This document shows positions 33,101 to 41,510 of a stretch of 44,260 bases of DNA, one piece after another. The position numbers and the translations under genes were made by a program. How positions within the stretch are numbered: position 1 is the stretch's first letter; each line of letters opens with the position of its first letter. Source of the stretch: Ectocarpus siliculosus (lineage: Eukaryota; Sar; Phaeophyceae; Ectocarpales; Ectocarpaceae); assembly GCA_000310025.1 (NCBI GenBank), contig FN648619.1, forward strand, positions 636,676 through 680,935, in the 5' to 3' direction. The notes beneath the pieces were generated by a model, which saw nothing but the letters and a program-made list of their open reading frames with translations, ran no database searches and had not been told where the DNA came from.

Positions 33101-36100
33101 AGCGGTTATTTAACATTTTGTGACACTGGGTCAAGAATGGTTTGAGATTGGGTGCGCTTTTTTTTCGGACGTGTTCGCTAAACCGGGACCATGACTACAT
33201 TTCGAATGGGAAGTCCTTCCTTGATTGTATGTATACAAACAATTTCGAAAAGAATGCATGCAAGGGTCTTCATGTCCCGACCTTAGGAATTCAAGAGCCC
33301 CAGAGGGCATGTTGACGTCATGCATGGCGTAGGTGAATAACGCGCAACCCACGTCCCTCGAATTTCCTCCAACGCCTGCACCGAAATGCACTTCTTAGTC
33401 CCCACTACTCGGCAAGACCTGGACCAACGCAAGGCCGGGGCGCCGTGAGGTTGTGCGGCGCTCGGTACCCCCCCCCCCCCTTTGGGATGCTGCGTCCTCC
33501 CTTGGGGGTGTTGCGTGTCCTCTCTCGCGGACACGTGGCCAATGGTCTAACAAAACGAAGGCATGGTACAACACACACGAGTACAAAGCTCCCCCCGGGA
33601 TGCGAGGACTATGGTCTACTGACCACGGCATGCGGATACATGAGTACACCCACCCCCACCCCGCTCGTACCTTCACTTGCTCCGGGTCCCCGTCCACATC
33701 TACCTCCGTCACCCTCGATTCGAACCAGTTCTTGTCCGAGTCTCTGCAATAAAAATGACCAATAAGAACCAAGACGTCAACACCATCGGGCATAAACAGA
33801 GACGAACCAACACACAGTAGTGCGGTTTTTGCCTAGAGCAACTACGTAATGTATTTTGTAAACTATGGGACACGGACACATCGGAGCTTGCTTTTCCGGA
33901 CAGCGAATAGACGGTTCGTTTTTCATTTGCCGGGAACAAGAAAGAAACAAAAAAACAGTTGATTCCCTCACAGCTTCCGAAGCATGTAAATCAAGAATTC
34001 GAGGAGTAGGAAACTCCGAAAAACAAAACAGTAAAACTGCCGACCATGAGACAAAATAGTCAAGATTCATTCGCCCATACGGGACGCGACACAAGATACC
34101 ACACCCCCAGGACCGATTTTCAGAGCTCAAATACTCCACGGCGCAGACGATCCAAAAATAAAACAAAATACTCCGTATACATTTCCAGGAACCTCTCCAC
34201 GAGACCACTCCTACCCCGCCATTTTCGGCAGCGCCATTCTTCCTGCTTCGGAGAAATCGATCTTTGAAAAGTCCGTCAAGGGGGTCTGATATCTTACGCC
34301 ATGTCACCTACGGTAGCCGCGCGCACCTGGCGTCGATGAGGTCTCCGGCCTTAAGGTTGAGCCTCCATCTCAGTAGGATGTGATCCCTGGGGAAGCTGGT
34401 GGAGGCGGCCGGGTCCGACGTGTCCTTAGTCTCCACCAGCAGCGCCACCGACTGAAACAAGAACCCCATCGCAGCATCGAAATCAAAGCAGCGAGGGCGA
34501 GCGACGAGATTACAGAACTCGTTTCGAGAGGATGGGCATACCTCACCATGTCGGCGACACAAAAAACAAGCGGCGAGGACAACGAGGAGGTGACGAAATT
34601 CGGCCACAGGGACATGGGGGCGCAAATCAATCAGCCCTAGGAGGACCAACGATGATGATGATAAGACGACAAGCTCGGTCCGAACGGAGGGACATGGGGG
34701 CGTGAGTCAACCAATCGGCTCTGCCAAGACAACGTTGCGAGGTCACCGATGACAATCATGAGATGTCAAAACTCGGCCCGAAAAGAGAGACACGGGGGGA
34801 CTGAGTCAACCAATCAGCTGTCGGGGGACCCACCCCCTCCCGTCGTTGGCCCCTTCGAGGGGAACACGGACAGCCGATAAGCCCACGAGGCGTGCCTGCC
34901 TGCGCTGTCTCTCCCGCAAGCAGGGCAGTTCGACCTTCGGTACTCGAGCATGCTCACCAACGACTGCCTCATCATCATCATCATCATCATCAACAACGAA
35001 CAACGACACTACTTGCAGTACCACCAAGAACAACAGTAAAAACAACAACAACAACACGCCACCACCATCACCACCACCACCATCATCAACAACAGCAAAT
35101 TAAGCCACCTGCGTGTCCCCCATGACCTCGTGCAGCGATTGGCTGACCTCTTCCAGGTGTATCGCCTTCTCACCCCCAGCCCCCAGCACACGTTTCCCCG
35201 GCATCGAGGAGACCACGCGCGAACAAAACAAAAGACAAAACAGTAGAAAACAGCGGTTAACATCTCAGAAACATACATGCGTCGTTGCTTGTCTTGGCAC
35301 CAGATCTTACGTTCACATGAGCTGTATCTTCCAACTAAAGAGAGAGTAATCGCGTGGCAAACGTACCCTTTTGGCACACATCACCGACGTTAGTTGAATA
35401 TGCCCGTGGTAGCAAATTTGTGTTGTACCGTGTGGGTGGGTGCGCCGCGACGACAAGGGTACAAATATCCCATGCCCCCTACCAATTCCCCGTGTCCCGT
35501 ACGTAGCTCGCCCCCGACTGTCAGGCGGCAAACCGCAAAATTGTGAGCACGCAGCCAACGGCGCTTTCCCACTGAAACAAAAAAAATAACAAGTTTGTGG
35601 GGCAGTGGCATTCAAACGACGAGGTAGCTGGCCGAATGGATACAGTACACCGCTACCACAGACGAGACTCTGGAGGCCACGTCGGCGCCGAGAGGTACGA
35701 AAGGAGTGACCGAGCTCTCGGGATCGTTCCGAGGAACGGCGCCAAACGGCTCTCACCTGCCAACCATCGTCTTCCGCGCCTTCCGTGCTCCCCGCACCAG
35801 ACCCGGTCGCTGCCGCCGCCGCACCGCCCGCCGTCCCTGCTAGCGTGCCACACGACAACAGTTCTTGTTCGTGAATTTGGACATCGGTTTCTCGCGTTCT
35901 TCGCCAAGGATCGGCACTGTCACCATCCCTCCTAAACTGTTGCTGCTGCTGCTGCTGTTGCTGGTATGATCTGCATATTTTCTCATCATTTGTTCAATCA
36001 GCGTTCATAGCTTTTTTGCCTGGTAGAAGCTGGCTCCCGTCCGTGGCCACACAGAAGCTGCCTGTGATGCCACATGCGACTGCTCTTCAAACCATATAAC

Positions 36101-39100
36101 ACGAGGGACTAACAAACAGAAAAAGAGGCTTTTGGCGTGAGTGTGGACCGCTACGGTAAAGTAGCACGTCCCTCACCTGCCCTCGATAAAGAGTTGACGC
36201 ACCATAGCGGCGAAATCACGCCGACTTCGGCCTCCTTCTAGGACAACCATTTCTAACCGCTGACATAGGCGTACTTTCATCGGTCAGCCGGTGAGCGCAT
36301 GCGAACTAACAAAAACACACACGCCGTCACACACCCCAACAACCAACACAGCCGCCAGGACGCGCACAGACCTTGCTCCGCCTCCTCCAGCTTCTTGAGG
36401 CTCAGACGCGTGTCCACCCGGGGGGTGAGGTTGAGGCTGCTCTTCACGTCCGCGCAGATCTGTCGCATGGTCTTCGCCCGGCTGTAGAGCTGTACGCTGA
36501 CGCTGTCCTCGTCGGCCCTGCCGTCAGGCAGGCACGTGTACACCATGAACCTGGCCACCGCCGCCGCAGCGCCGCCGATAAAAAAGCATCAGCCGCGGGA
36601 GGACGAGAAGGAGGAGGAGGAGGTGGGAGGGGCGGGTCGTTGGGTGGATTGCCGGACGGGATAGTACAGCCCCACAAAGGCATATGCTTGATTGTGCTTC
36701 GATCCAAAGCGATGGTTGTAACTGCCACCTGACCGTAACCGTAGCCATACATGTACAACCTGTTTGTGCCCCCCGCCCCCGCCCTCCCATGCGCCGCTTC
36801 ACCTTTTAATATTGTGCTCCTCAACGAGACAGAGCAATAACAACAACGATCACAGCGACGACAACAACAAACAACAATGACCAAAACAAATGTGTCCCCT
36901 CCGTACCCTTCATCCCCCCTCGTTCTGAACGCCGCTACAACACAAACGGGAGACCCCTACCCCCCCCGTTGTCCTCACCTGACGGGGAAGAGCTCGACCG
37001 TCAGCTGCGTGCGCGCATCGTCGCCCAAGGACACCACCCAGCGCTTGAAGCGAGGCCCTCCACCGTACCACGCCTCCAGCAACTCGTACGCACGGTTGTG
37101 CAGCAGCACGTAGTCCTCTCCCTCCATCTGGCCAAGAAAAAAAGAAGGGCATCACGCGCGGTTGGTCAACAGCAAGTAGTCCTCTCTCTCTTTTTATCTG
37201 ACAAGAGCATCACCCGCGGTTGTTCAACAGCACGTCGTCCTCTCTCTCTTCTATCTGACAAGAGCATCACCCGCGGTGGTTCAACAGCACGTAGTCCTCT
37301 CTCCCTTTTATCTGACAAGAGCATCACCCGTGGTTGCTGAACAACACGTAGTCCTCTCTCCCTTCTATCTGACAAGAGCATCACCCGCGGTGGTTCAACA
37401 GGACGTAGTCCTCTCTCCCGTCATCTGACAAGAGCATCACCGCTTCACCACACTGCCGCTGCCTTTGTTGTTTCGATTCCACGTGCAGGCATTCCCCCCC
37501 CAAAAGCTTGAACCCAGCAGCACGACCGGGCCACAACGACACCATCATCCACCACCACCATGAGGGAAGGGATGCGTTGGATGCTCTACGGGCGTCGGAG
37601 GGGCGAGCAGCTCGAAACCAAAGCTGACAAGTGTCCTCTCCGTACACGACAGCAAACGGCTTCTACCATGGATTTACCGTGGTTCATCAAACCACAACCA
37701 TGGCGGTGCTGCTCTCGCCACCCTCCGTCGAACACGGCTCGACATCCCAGCATCGGTTTCACACAGCACGGTGCAGAGTGACCGCACCCCCCCCCTCCCC
37801 CCCTAGCCCGGCTTCCAAAGCTGGACTGCTGCTGCACTACACCAAAGAGGGCTAGTGCGAATGAAAAGACCGATGCGTGCAAGGAAAATTCTCTATGATA
37901 TATTTCCAAAGACGACCCTTTTCGGCGCTCAACCTGTTGGTTGCCGTGCAACTGAGCTGAGGGATAATCGCTCGAGGGCGTGTGTGAGATTCCTCGCACT
38001 TTTGAGGCTGCACCATGGTGCTACGCCATCCTTGTATGCATATATATTGTTGTGGTATCCCCTACTAGGGATTCAAGGTCAGACAGAAACAAGTCCCCTC
38101 AGGTGTACGCATTATATTCAGGCCTTTTGCGGGAACGTTTCAGCAGCCCTCTTTCCTCCGTCGACCGTCAACGTCGGCCAATTTTGTACGCAACACAAGA
38201 CAAAGTGCTTCCCGAAGACCACCACCACCACCACCGCCGCCGCAGTCATGCCGGGAGCTGGCTGGACTTACGCAGTCGACCATCTAACGCTTGCAGGAAA
38301 CACCTAGCGCGTCGACCACCCGACGGGGTTGTTCCGAAACAACAAGTGGAACGAGGCAACACCGCCGTGGTAGTTCACGGCCCCCCCGCGGACCGCCTTC
38401 GCGGGAAACTACGTCTTGCGACGAACAGCAGAACAGGGAGGGGGTACGCAGAACCTATATCCCTAACCCTAAACCCTCACCCAACTTGCCCGATTGCATG
38501 CGTTGTCTTGACATGTTGATAGATAAAAGCCTGCGAAAGCTACCGCTCCCCCCATTTAGGACCTAAACGTAAACCACACGACGTTTACAAACGTGGTGCC
38601 CGTACGCGCCGCGACTCACCAGGGTCTCGCGAAGCTCGCGGCCCTCCCCCAACGTTCGGTTGTCGATCGGACCAGGGCCCGCCCGCTCCGTGAACGACGA
38701 TGCCCTCTCCCCGCCGCCGCCGCTGCTGTTACCCCCCTCCTCCAGAGAAAGCTCCGCCACGCGGTGTTCGTTGGTGTCGGCCTTCACCGCGACGCCGGCG
38801 ACGTCCTCGGCTTTCACCAGCACGCCGTCTTCGTCCATGCTGCTTGGCGTGGCGGACTCCGTCGCCGCTGCCGAAGGTGGTGGCTCCTTGGTGTCGTCGA
38901 AGCGCACGAAGGCTCGCCAAAGTTGCCACCACTTACTCCCCAGGACGTACCAGACCTTTTGCACCAGCGAAAAGCAGTGGGATGAAATTGCGACAGACAC
39001 ACACATCAGCAGCAGCAGCAGCAGCATGTGGATGCGGCAGGAAAAGCAGGAAGATAAAAAATGAGACAAATGCACACAGCAGGAGCAACAGCAGCAGCAG

Positions 39101-41147
39101 CAGCAGCGTGCAGATGCAAAAGCAGAAACTCGGAATAGAGGCTTCAGGTGGCGGCAGAACTCGAAGGTCGTGCCCTACAAGGCCGGCGTTGCTGCCTTCG
39201 GGGAGCACCCAGGCGTTGAAGTGCAGGACGATTGCGACATGTTGGGGCTTTCATACAACGTGGCCAAAAGGACGCAACCACCGTCCACAGTCATTTACAG
39301 CACGAACGCCTGACCGTGTACGGTGCACTCCAATGGCAGTTCCTTGCCCGCATGACACTCAGACGAAGCGACGGCAGTGGGGACGACGCACGATGCAAGC
39401 GAGCGTGAGAGAGGCCATGACACGAAATTGCCACTGGCTCTACCACTCCAAAACTCGGGTACGGGATTTTGCTTCTTCCACGAGCAGGACATAAAGGGGG
39501 ATGATACATAAAAGAGTCGCCACAAAGGCATCCCGCAGCCATACGGGTGGACTAAATAAAATAGGTTGCGCTCACACCGGCAGCAGTAATTGTCTCTACC
39601 AAAACATACACCGCAGACTCTTCTCTATCTGCTGCCGTAAAAAACGGCCAGGGCAGGAGGGGGGGGGGGTAACACTAAGCTACATAGGAATCGACAAGGC
39701 AGCGCTTGCCATCGAGCCGGGTTACTGGGAGGTTTCAATCTCGTGTTCCATCCACCAAAAACACGGGTTTGTGCGTACGATGGATTCACGGATTTTAGAA
39801 AGCACACATAATCTCACTGAAAGGCTACCCGTTCGAGATATGTCTAACCACAGCCAGTCGAACGGGATGTGTTGGAGTTTTTTGTTTTTTCCTATTACAT
39901 ATGGTCCAACGAATCCATCTCTTCCTTAGAAAAGAGTCTTACGGCCCAACGACACCATCTCTATCTGTAGAAAAGAGTCTAAGATAGATTAACAATGAAT
40001 CCATAGCGTCAGCGAAGGCTACCTGTATTTCCACGATTTCCCGAGCAGCACACAGCGATATCTCCCCTGTGGTTGACACAGGCTCAACAAGACCGTTTGG
40101 TAGCTATCTTTTCAGTGAGTGGAGGGAAAACCGGCTGGAAACGGGGCGTATTTTGAGTAATATTATTATAATAATTATCTATTAAGGAATAATATTTACA
40201 CACACAGAAAGTACACATTCGAGATATAACCACAGTCAAACGGGATGTGGTGGAGTCTTTTCAGTTAGTGGAGGAATTATAATATGTGTCGTCTAGGGTC
40301 TAAAGGGGTGCGGCCCGCTGCGTGAAGCGGCACTTTCGGGCTTCGGCGTACGTCTTCAGGTATGTGCAAAGGTATTGTCACTTAAGTCTATTTACGTAGT
40401 GTCAATACTTATGTCACTGACAGCTTAACGCCACTTGAGGAATATATATCGTGCGTCCCAGGGACAACACACTTTCGGCAGCAGCATTCCTTGCACCGCC
40501 GACCGACCAATTGAAAGGGGGGGAGATGTGGTGCGGCTCGTTTGCAAAGAGTGCATGCGCCATCTTCCGATGTCGAGGAAAGCACACGTATTTATCGATT
40601 GTTTTTCTCCGCCCCTCCCCCCCCCCCCTCTAGAACCAGCAGCAGCCAACTGCGCCTAGAGGCCAAAGGTAACGTAGACACGAACCGTAGCAGCAGAAAC
40701 GGCTCGACCAGCTTGGCAAGGGCTGTGTCTGTACAGCGGCGGCGAGACGCGAGTCTGGTGTTGTGTACCACTAGAAAGTGCAGTACCAGATGTACAAGCA
40801 CTCAATATATACTGGTCTGAAGCGCCCCTTAATGTACAGCAGGGGAGAATTTCGGCAATTGCACACTCGATCCGCACGAGGGAACTCTTCATCATGTTGA
40901 AGCTTGCCTTGCTACCAAGCTCCCTGCAGTAACAGCGGTGGTGAGATTCGCGCCCACCTGCTGCTTGCAAGGGAGAAAATTCAATCGCTGGGAGCTCGGA
41001 CGAAAAAACAAATCGACGAATGCGTACCTGTCCTTGCTTCATCTCAAGCTTCATCGCCTCCGCTATCATTTCTCTCTGGACCTCCGGGGCCGGGGGTGCT
41101 GCTGGCACCCCTTCTTCTGACATCGTCGTGCTCACTGATGGAGTCAT
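17877..41147 (-). CDS. Ubiquitin-specific protease: DUSP, UBL, two Tudor-like modules and split USP core (26 exons, about 1337 aa)
   Basis: Cysteine deubiquitinase (peptidase family C19). Exons 5' to 3': 41147-41028, 38955-38620, 37127-36979, 36550-36372, 35836-35757, 35165-35109, 34451-34327, 33743-33671, 32480-32382, 31930-31811, 30944-30841, 30008-29877, 29404-29266, 28641-28480, 27452-27342, 26817-26710, 26084-25945, 24947-24504, 24166-23993, 23276-22796, 21961-21846, 20797-20596, 19409-19261, 18727-18658, 18281-18179, 17917-17877. The sum is 4014 nt and all phases agree. DUSP spans about 41-205 ([13 protein letters not shown] ... [16 protein letters not shown]). A UBL-like part follows to about 330. 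Two Tudor/chromo-like modules lie at about 334-405 and 407-471 ([36 protein letters not shown]). The Cys box is [18 protein letters not shown] (C521), then [16 protein letters not shown]. Zinc-ribbon pairs are CPEC (about 671-674) and CSRC (1209-1212). The His box is AGHYTAIAQ (H1300) with [12 protein letters not shown] long insert (about 700-1150) holds a second UBL-like stretch and Ala/Ser/Gly/Glu-rich sequence. Weak points: the start of exon 6, the last exon, and the choice between ATG 41147 and 41123. Confidence 0.93.
18815..18850 (+). repeat. (GTGA)n microsatellite
   Basis: About nine gtga units lie in the USP intron between exons 23 and 24. Each unit resembles a plus-strand donor core, but the gene is on the other strand. 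Confidence 0.95.
18915..19112 (-). repeat. Decayed copies of the end of USP exon 23 within the following intron
   Basis: On the plus strand the real exon-intron junction reads gtgaggtcgagcccctctat, then ggggaagctaacgtgc (19263-19298). Intron copies read gcgaggtcaagccccttttg, then ggggtaggccaactcatgca (about 18917) and atgaggtcaagaggcccctc (about 19078). The first copy can still be aligned to the exon codons for [13 protein letters not shown] (it reads [14 protein letters not shown]). These are duplicated exon fragments, not functional exons. Confidence 0.75.
19965..20045 (-). repeat. Interspersed repeat family IR-A, inverted copy
   Basis: The minus strand reads tgcatgccgtagttgtt, ccattgacctcgcatcccta, cgaagtcgagacggagcacg. 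This corresponds to about 21705-21770 on the plus strand (gaccccgcacccttacaagg, tcgggacggagcatgcc). It abuts the poly-C tract preceding the assembly gap. Confidence 0.6.
20075..20547. other. Assembly gap (473 N)
   Basis: Unknown bases lie inside the USP intron between exons 22 and 23. Both edges are poly-C rich, which suggests that a homopolymer or G-quadruplex-prone tract, or a collapsed repeat, stopped the assembly. No coding sequence is expected to be lost, because the flanking exons join in phase. Confidence 0.98.
21435..21775 (+). repeat. Interspersed repeat family IR-A, three consecutive copies
   Basis: Copies start near 21450 (cttgaccattgaccccgcgt), 21598 (gtccattgaccacgcgtcct) and 21722 (acctttgaccccgcaccctt). 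The first two continue with cacaggatcgatcaccgata-type sequence. The clustering in the USP intron between exons 21 and 22 suggests local amplification of a dispersed element. Confidence 0.8.
22020..22110 (-). repeat. Copy of the USP exon 21 start in the adjacent intron
   Basis: The real exon edge reads on plus ctcgtcgttcatgggcacct, then acgagaggataggtaacggt, then aacggcaacgaaaacatgca. About 85 bp further into the intron gagtcgttcatggccaactg recurs, followed by gagaggagagaataacggcg-like sequence and acgaaaacatgcacccc. The acceptor-side exon edge and about 70 bp of intron have therefore been duplicated in tandem. Confidence 0.75.
25459..25767 (+). mobile_element. tRNA-derived SINE, copy B
   Basis: Starts cggttgccccggtggtctgg, with tRNA A-box-like ggtctggttggtatcc and B-box-like agggattcgaatcccggcgt. 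A second tRNA-like segment follows (ctggcccagtggatagcgct). It ends at gatttgaagtgaagac with a 14-base A tail. It is colinear with copy A on the opposite strand (10645-10979). It sits in the USP intron between exons 17 and 18, antisense to the gene, so the tail is a poly-T tract in the pre-mRNA. Confidence 0.85.
26104..26142 (+). repeat. (CAG)n microsatellite
   Basis: About 12 cag units lie just upstream of USP exon 17 (acceptor at 26084). On the transcribed strand they read (CTG)n next to the splice acceptor and may serve as part of the pyrimidine-rich tract. Confidence 0.95.
28020..28250 (+). repeat. Degenerate tandem units in a USP intron
   Basis: Diverged blocks recur: gaacctggttggggtcctca followed by cagtagaaacgctactgcat (about 28036), gaatccggttgaggccctct followed by acgtagaaacctatcacatg (about 28133), and cctagaaacgtcactgcatg (about 28227). 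Unit spacing is about 95 bp. Confidence 0.6.
28256..28390 (+). repeat. Dispersed repeat IR-B, copy 1
   Basis: The reverse complement of 39935-40075 matches in order: aggggagatatcgc(c/t)gtgtg, ggaaatacaggtagccttcg, ctgacgctat, gctaatctatcttagactc and agatagagatgg. The two copies lie in different USP introns and in opposite orientation. No coding content. Probably a short non-autonomous element. Confidence 0.8.
28700..29265 (-). repeat. Array of donor-side copies next to USP exon 13, with a long CT microsatellite
   Basis: The exon 13 end and donor read on plus cctctcacatcatcgttgag. Similar units recur upstream: ccctctcacatcatgaagcc (about 29040), tctctcaaacatcggcgtga (about 29084), cttacacacatcgttaagcc (about 29215), with linking acttctacagcatc or acttcaaatacagcatc. 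Spacing is about 50-60 bp, disrupted by CT expansion. A CT run of nearly 80 bp (28840-28917) may have grown from the ctctc part of the unit. Several units keep a gtgagag-like donor on the minus strand. Confidence 0.7.
30058..30105 (+). repeat. (GT)n microsatellite
   Basis: A tgtgtgcgtgcgtgtgtgtg run lies upstream of USP exon 12, adjoining a poly-G tract at 30032-30043. Confidence 0.95.
30115..30215 (+). repeat. Interspersed repeat family IR-A, intronic copy
   Basis: Reads cccttgaccacgcgtcctcg, agaggacggagtaattgttc, ccaagagacctaacaccgtc, ggccaatcgttaattcttac. This is one of the best-preserved copies and includes the complete cgtcctcgagaggacg palindrome. It lies in the USP intron between exons 11 and 12. 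Confidence 0.8.
30925..31262 (-). repeat. Tandem array seeded at the acceptor of USP exon 11
   Basis: Four diverged units of about 70-85 bp share gggaaatgggacggcgtgtt and gcatgcacacaaggg. The exon 11 edge (gtcgttatctgagacctgaa, then cagcaaaa, plus strand) has a clear intronic copy near 31180 (gtcgttgttggagacctgaa, then caaaacaaaa). That copy carries the acceptor and the first 18 nt or so of the exon. Confidence 0.8.
31655..31815 (-). repeat. Tandem array seeded at the donor of USP exon 10
   Basis: Three units of about 55-60 bp. The real donor junction on the minus strand is atcgag|gtgcgtcacggcgcc. Two further units read gag|gtgtgtcacggcgcc and gag|gtgtgtcaaggcgcc, each followed by a poly-C and ttggat(g/a) segment and ending in gttgttg. 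All keep a usable-looking GAG|GTGYGT donor. Confidence 0.85.
31905..32275 (-). repeat. Tandem array seeded at the acceptor of USP exon 10
   Basis: Three units of about 100-120 bp. The real edge reads on plus acttggagttcacttgaagg, then tcctgatcac. Copies at about 32008 (acttggagttcacttcaagg, tcctggtcatc) and about 32128 (gtcgttcacttgaaggtcct, ggtcatc) keep the cag|gaccttgaagtgaac acceptor and about 20 nt of exon. Internal blocks (cgcacatgcgagac, caacaa, aacaattcat) recur between them. Confidence 0.85.
32555..32795 (+). repeat. Tandem array of about 55 bp units with A-runs
   Basis: Four units share ctccacccccgtcattctcc, then tccaccaaaaaaaaaaa(g), in the USP intron between exons 8 and 9. The last three are nearly identical, suggesting recent expansion. 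Confidence 0.85.
34610..34820 (+). repeat. Tandem array of about 100 bp units
   Basis: Three units share ctcggcccgaa(a/c), gacatgggggcg(t/c)gagtca, accaatc(g/a)gct and a following acgatga-like block, in the USP intron between exons 6 and 7. No copy of an exon edge was recognised. Confidence 0.75.
37090..37440 (-). repeat. 57-bp tandem array carrying copies of the USP exon 3 acceptor and first codons
   Basis: Five intronic units of 57 bp start near 37148, 37206, 37263, 37320 and 37377 and share gcatcacccgcggttgttca, acagcacgtagtcctctctc, ccttctatctgacaaga. A sixth, diverged unit is the real exon edge itself: cacggttgtgcagcagcacg, tagtcctctccctccatctg, gccaaga. In every unit the minus strand offers cttgtcag followed by sequence related to the codons for [11 protein letters not shown]. 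The first codons of the DUSP exon and its acceptor have therefore been multiplied into the intron. Confidence 0.9.
38455..38485 (+). repeat. Telomere-like motif
   Basis: Reads tatccctaaccctaaaccct, close to the plant/stramenopile CCCTAAA unit but only two to three units long. A shorter ccctaaccctaa occurs at 10551. Both are interstitial and too short to mark a telomere. Confidence 0.5.
39000..39110 (+). repeat. (CAG)n microsatellites near USP exon 2
   Basis: Two runs (about 39007-39026 and 39080-39108) are separated by a partly repeated segment (gatgcggcaggaaaagcagg and gtgcagatgcaaaagcagaa). They lie upstream of the acceptor at 38956. Confidence 0.85.
39935..40075 (-). repeat. Dispersed repeat IR-B, copy 2
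   Basis: Inverted relative to copy 1 (28256-28390). It also contains a short tandem of agaaaagagtctaag-type units (about 39928 and 39968). It lies in USP intron 1. Beside it (39825-39870 and 40205-40265) two copies of a cgttcgagatat...ccacag...acgggatgtg(t/g)tggag motif occur, related to short segments at 17545 and 28720. Confidence 0.75.
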
Positions 41148-41510
41148 GGGCTTGGCAAAGGGGCTGGATGGACTATGGGTGGCAAGAAGATTGCTGCTGT
41201 GTTGCGTGGTGGGCTTGCTTTTTCGAGAGGAGGGGCACGGTAAAAGAGATTTATGGGTACGTGGATATGGGTATAGCAATAGCGAACCCCTTCGAGCCCT
41301 ATTGGTGGCATGTGTGCTTTCTGCTTTTTCGAAAAAGAGGCACACAGGCAACAGCAGGATCTTCTCTCTCTGCCCTTCTCTGGTGTAGGTGATCGCAGAT
41401 CCTCTTCGCGCCAAGCTTGCGTCCGTGACGAGCAGCGTTTCGATCACCCCGTGGTGCGATAAAACCCCACCCCATTCCCAACAGGACAGCGCATCCAGCA
41501 GGCCGAGAAC
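41148..41510. promoter_or_regulatory. Divergent intergenic region, putative bidirectional promoter
   Basis: 363 bp separate the USP start codon (minus strand, 41147) from the UPF0301 start codon (plus strand, 41511). No TATA-like element was recognised. Close head-to-head spacing suggests a shared promoter, which is inference from layout only. The minus-strand frame stays open through the region, so a longer USP N-terminus cannot be excluded. Confidence 0.5.

Noticed and set aside
33777-34307. Minus-strand open frame of 176 codons in a USP intron
   Set aside because: No family motif, atypical Cys/Trp/Phe-rich composition, and no splice signals. Also overlaps a copy of the MITE terminal motif.
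37140-37440. CRISPR-like array
   Set aside because: The units are contiguous 57-bp tandem repeats without unique spacers, within an intron of a eukaryotic gene.
38455-38485. Telomere
   Set aside because: Only two or three CCCTAA(A) units, flanked by genes on both sides.
38700-39494. Plus-strand open frame of 264 codons
   Set aside because: It overlaps USP exon 2 antisense and CAG repeats. Composition follows the repeat, and the DUSP frame on the minus strand is clearly the real one.
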